Source: Deltaproteobacteria bacterium UBA2385 (GTDB lineage Bacteria > Myxococcota_A > UBA796 > UBA2385). Taken from it: 11,840 nucleotides of DNA. This document shows positions 11,827-11,840 of this stretch, piece by piece (position 1 is the first letter of the stretch; each line of letters starts with the position of its first letter). The notes beneath the pieces are model-generated. The model saw nothing but the letters and a program-made list of their open reading frames with translations, searched no databases and had not been told where the DNA came from. The stretch lies in contig DDSR01000429.1 in assembly GCA_002343455.1 (NCBI GenBank), forward strand, positions 3,092 through 14,931, written 5' to 3'. A program made the translations under genes and the position numbers.

Positions 11827-11840
11827 TGCCAGGCACTAGC
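11822..11840. repeat. 19-bp perfect palindrome at the end of the last gene
   Basis: GCTAGTGCC (11822-11830) and GGCACTAGC (11832-11840) are exact complements around one A. The TAG stop of the last gene (11824-11826) is in the left arm, and the overlapping ACTAGCTAGT (11818-11827) is itself palindromic. The window ends here, so a longer stem or a following U-tract cannot be judged. It could be a terminator stem, an operator or a dispersed palindromic repeat. Confidence 0.8.

Overview
The window is a GC-rich stretch (roughly 70% by eye, not counted) packed with bacterial genes and very short gaps. The gene set suggests a Gram-negative, respiring bacterium, most likely Myxococcota or another lineage formerly placed in Deltaproteobacteria. 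The pointers are a periplasmic multiheme cytochrome c, an outer-membrane barrel-like protein, the futalosine menaquinone enzyme MqnD, and a PP2C phosphatase fused to a cyclic-nucleotide-binding domain. This taxonomic placement is inference. No tRNA, rRNA, CRISPR array, transposase or integrase was seen.

Layout. At 1-924 (+) lies the C-terminal part of an alpha/beta hydrolase, coupled to a stand-alone phosphopantothenoylcysteine decarboxylase (coaC-like, 929-1480). A putative promoter follows in the only real gap of this block. Next comes a three-gene cysteine-synthesis block on +: a CysM-type cysteine synthase (1534-2496), a JAMM metalloprotease of the Mec type (2499-2981), and a three-domain fusion (3031-4521). 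The fusion joins a CysO-like ubiquitin-fold sulfur carrier, a MoeZ/MoeB-type E1 adenylyltransferase and a rhodanese. A convergent four-helix membrane protein of unknown function (4525-4992, -) closes this half.

After a 242-bp gap, three co-directional + genes follow: a five-heme cytochrome c (5235-6455), the PP2C-cNMP-binding phosphatase (6490-7716) and mqnD (7739-8590). Tail-to-tail with mqnD is a polytopic GT39/ArnT-like glycosyltransferase (8592-10142, -). It diverges from a signal-peptide-bearing barrel-like protein (10169-10942, +) across only about 26 bp. The last gene (10912-11826, +) overlaps that protein. It looks like a radical-SAM/Twitch protein that has lost the CxxxCxxC cluster motif.

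How the genes may work together. The central block is the Mycobacterium tuberculosis CysM/Mec/CysO/MoeZ sulfur route with the carrier fused to its activating enzyme. The carrier's terminal Gly-Gly is therefore buried inside a 496-residue chain, and the neighbouring JAMM protease is the obvious candidate to free it. This is the most interesting system in the window. Cysteine made there is also a substrate of the coenzyme A pathway to which the upstream coaC belongs. The second half links menaquinone synthesis with a periplasmic electron carrier.
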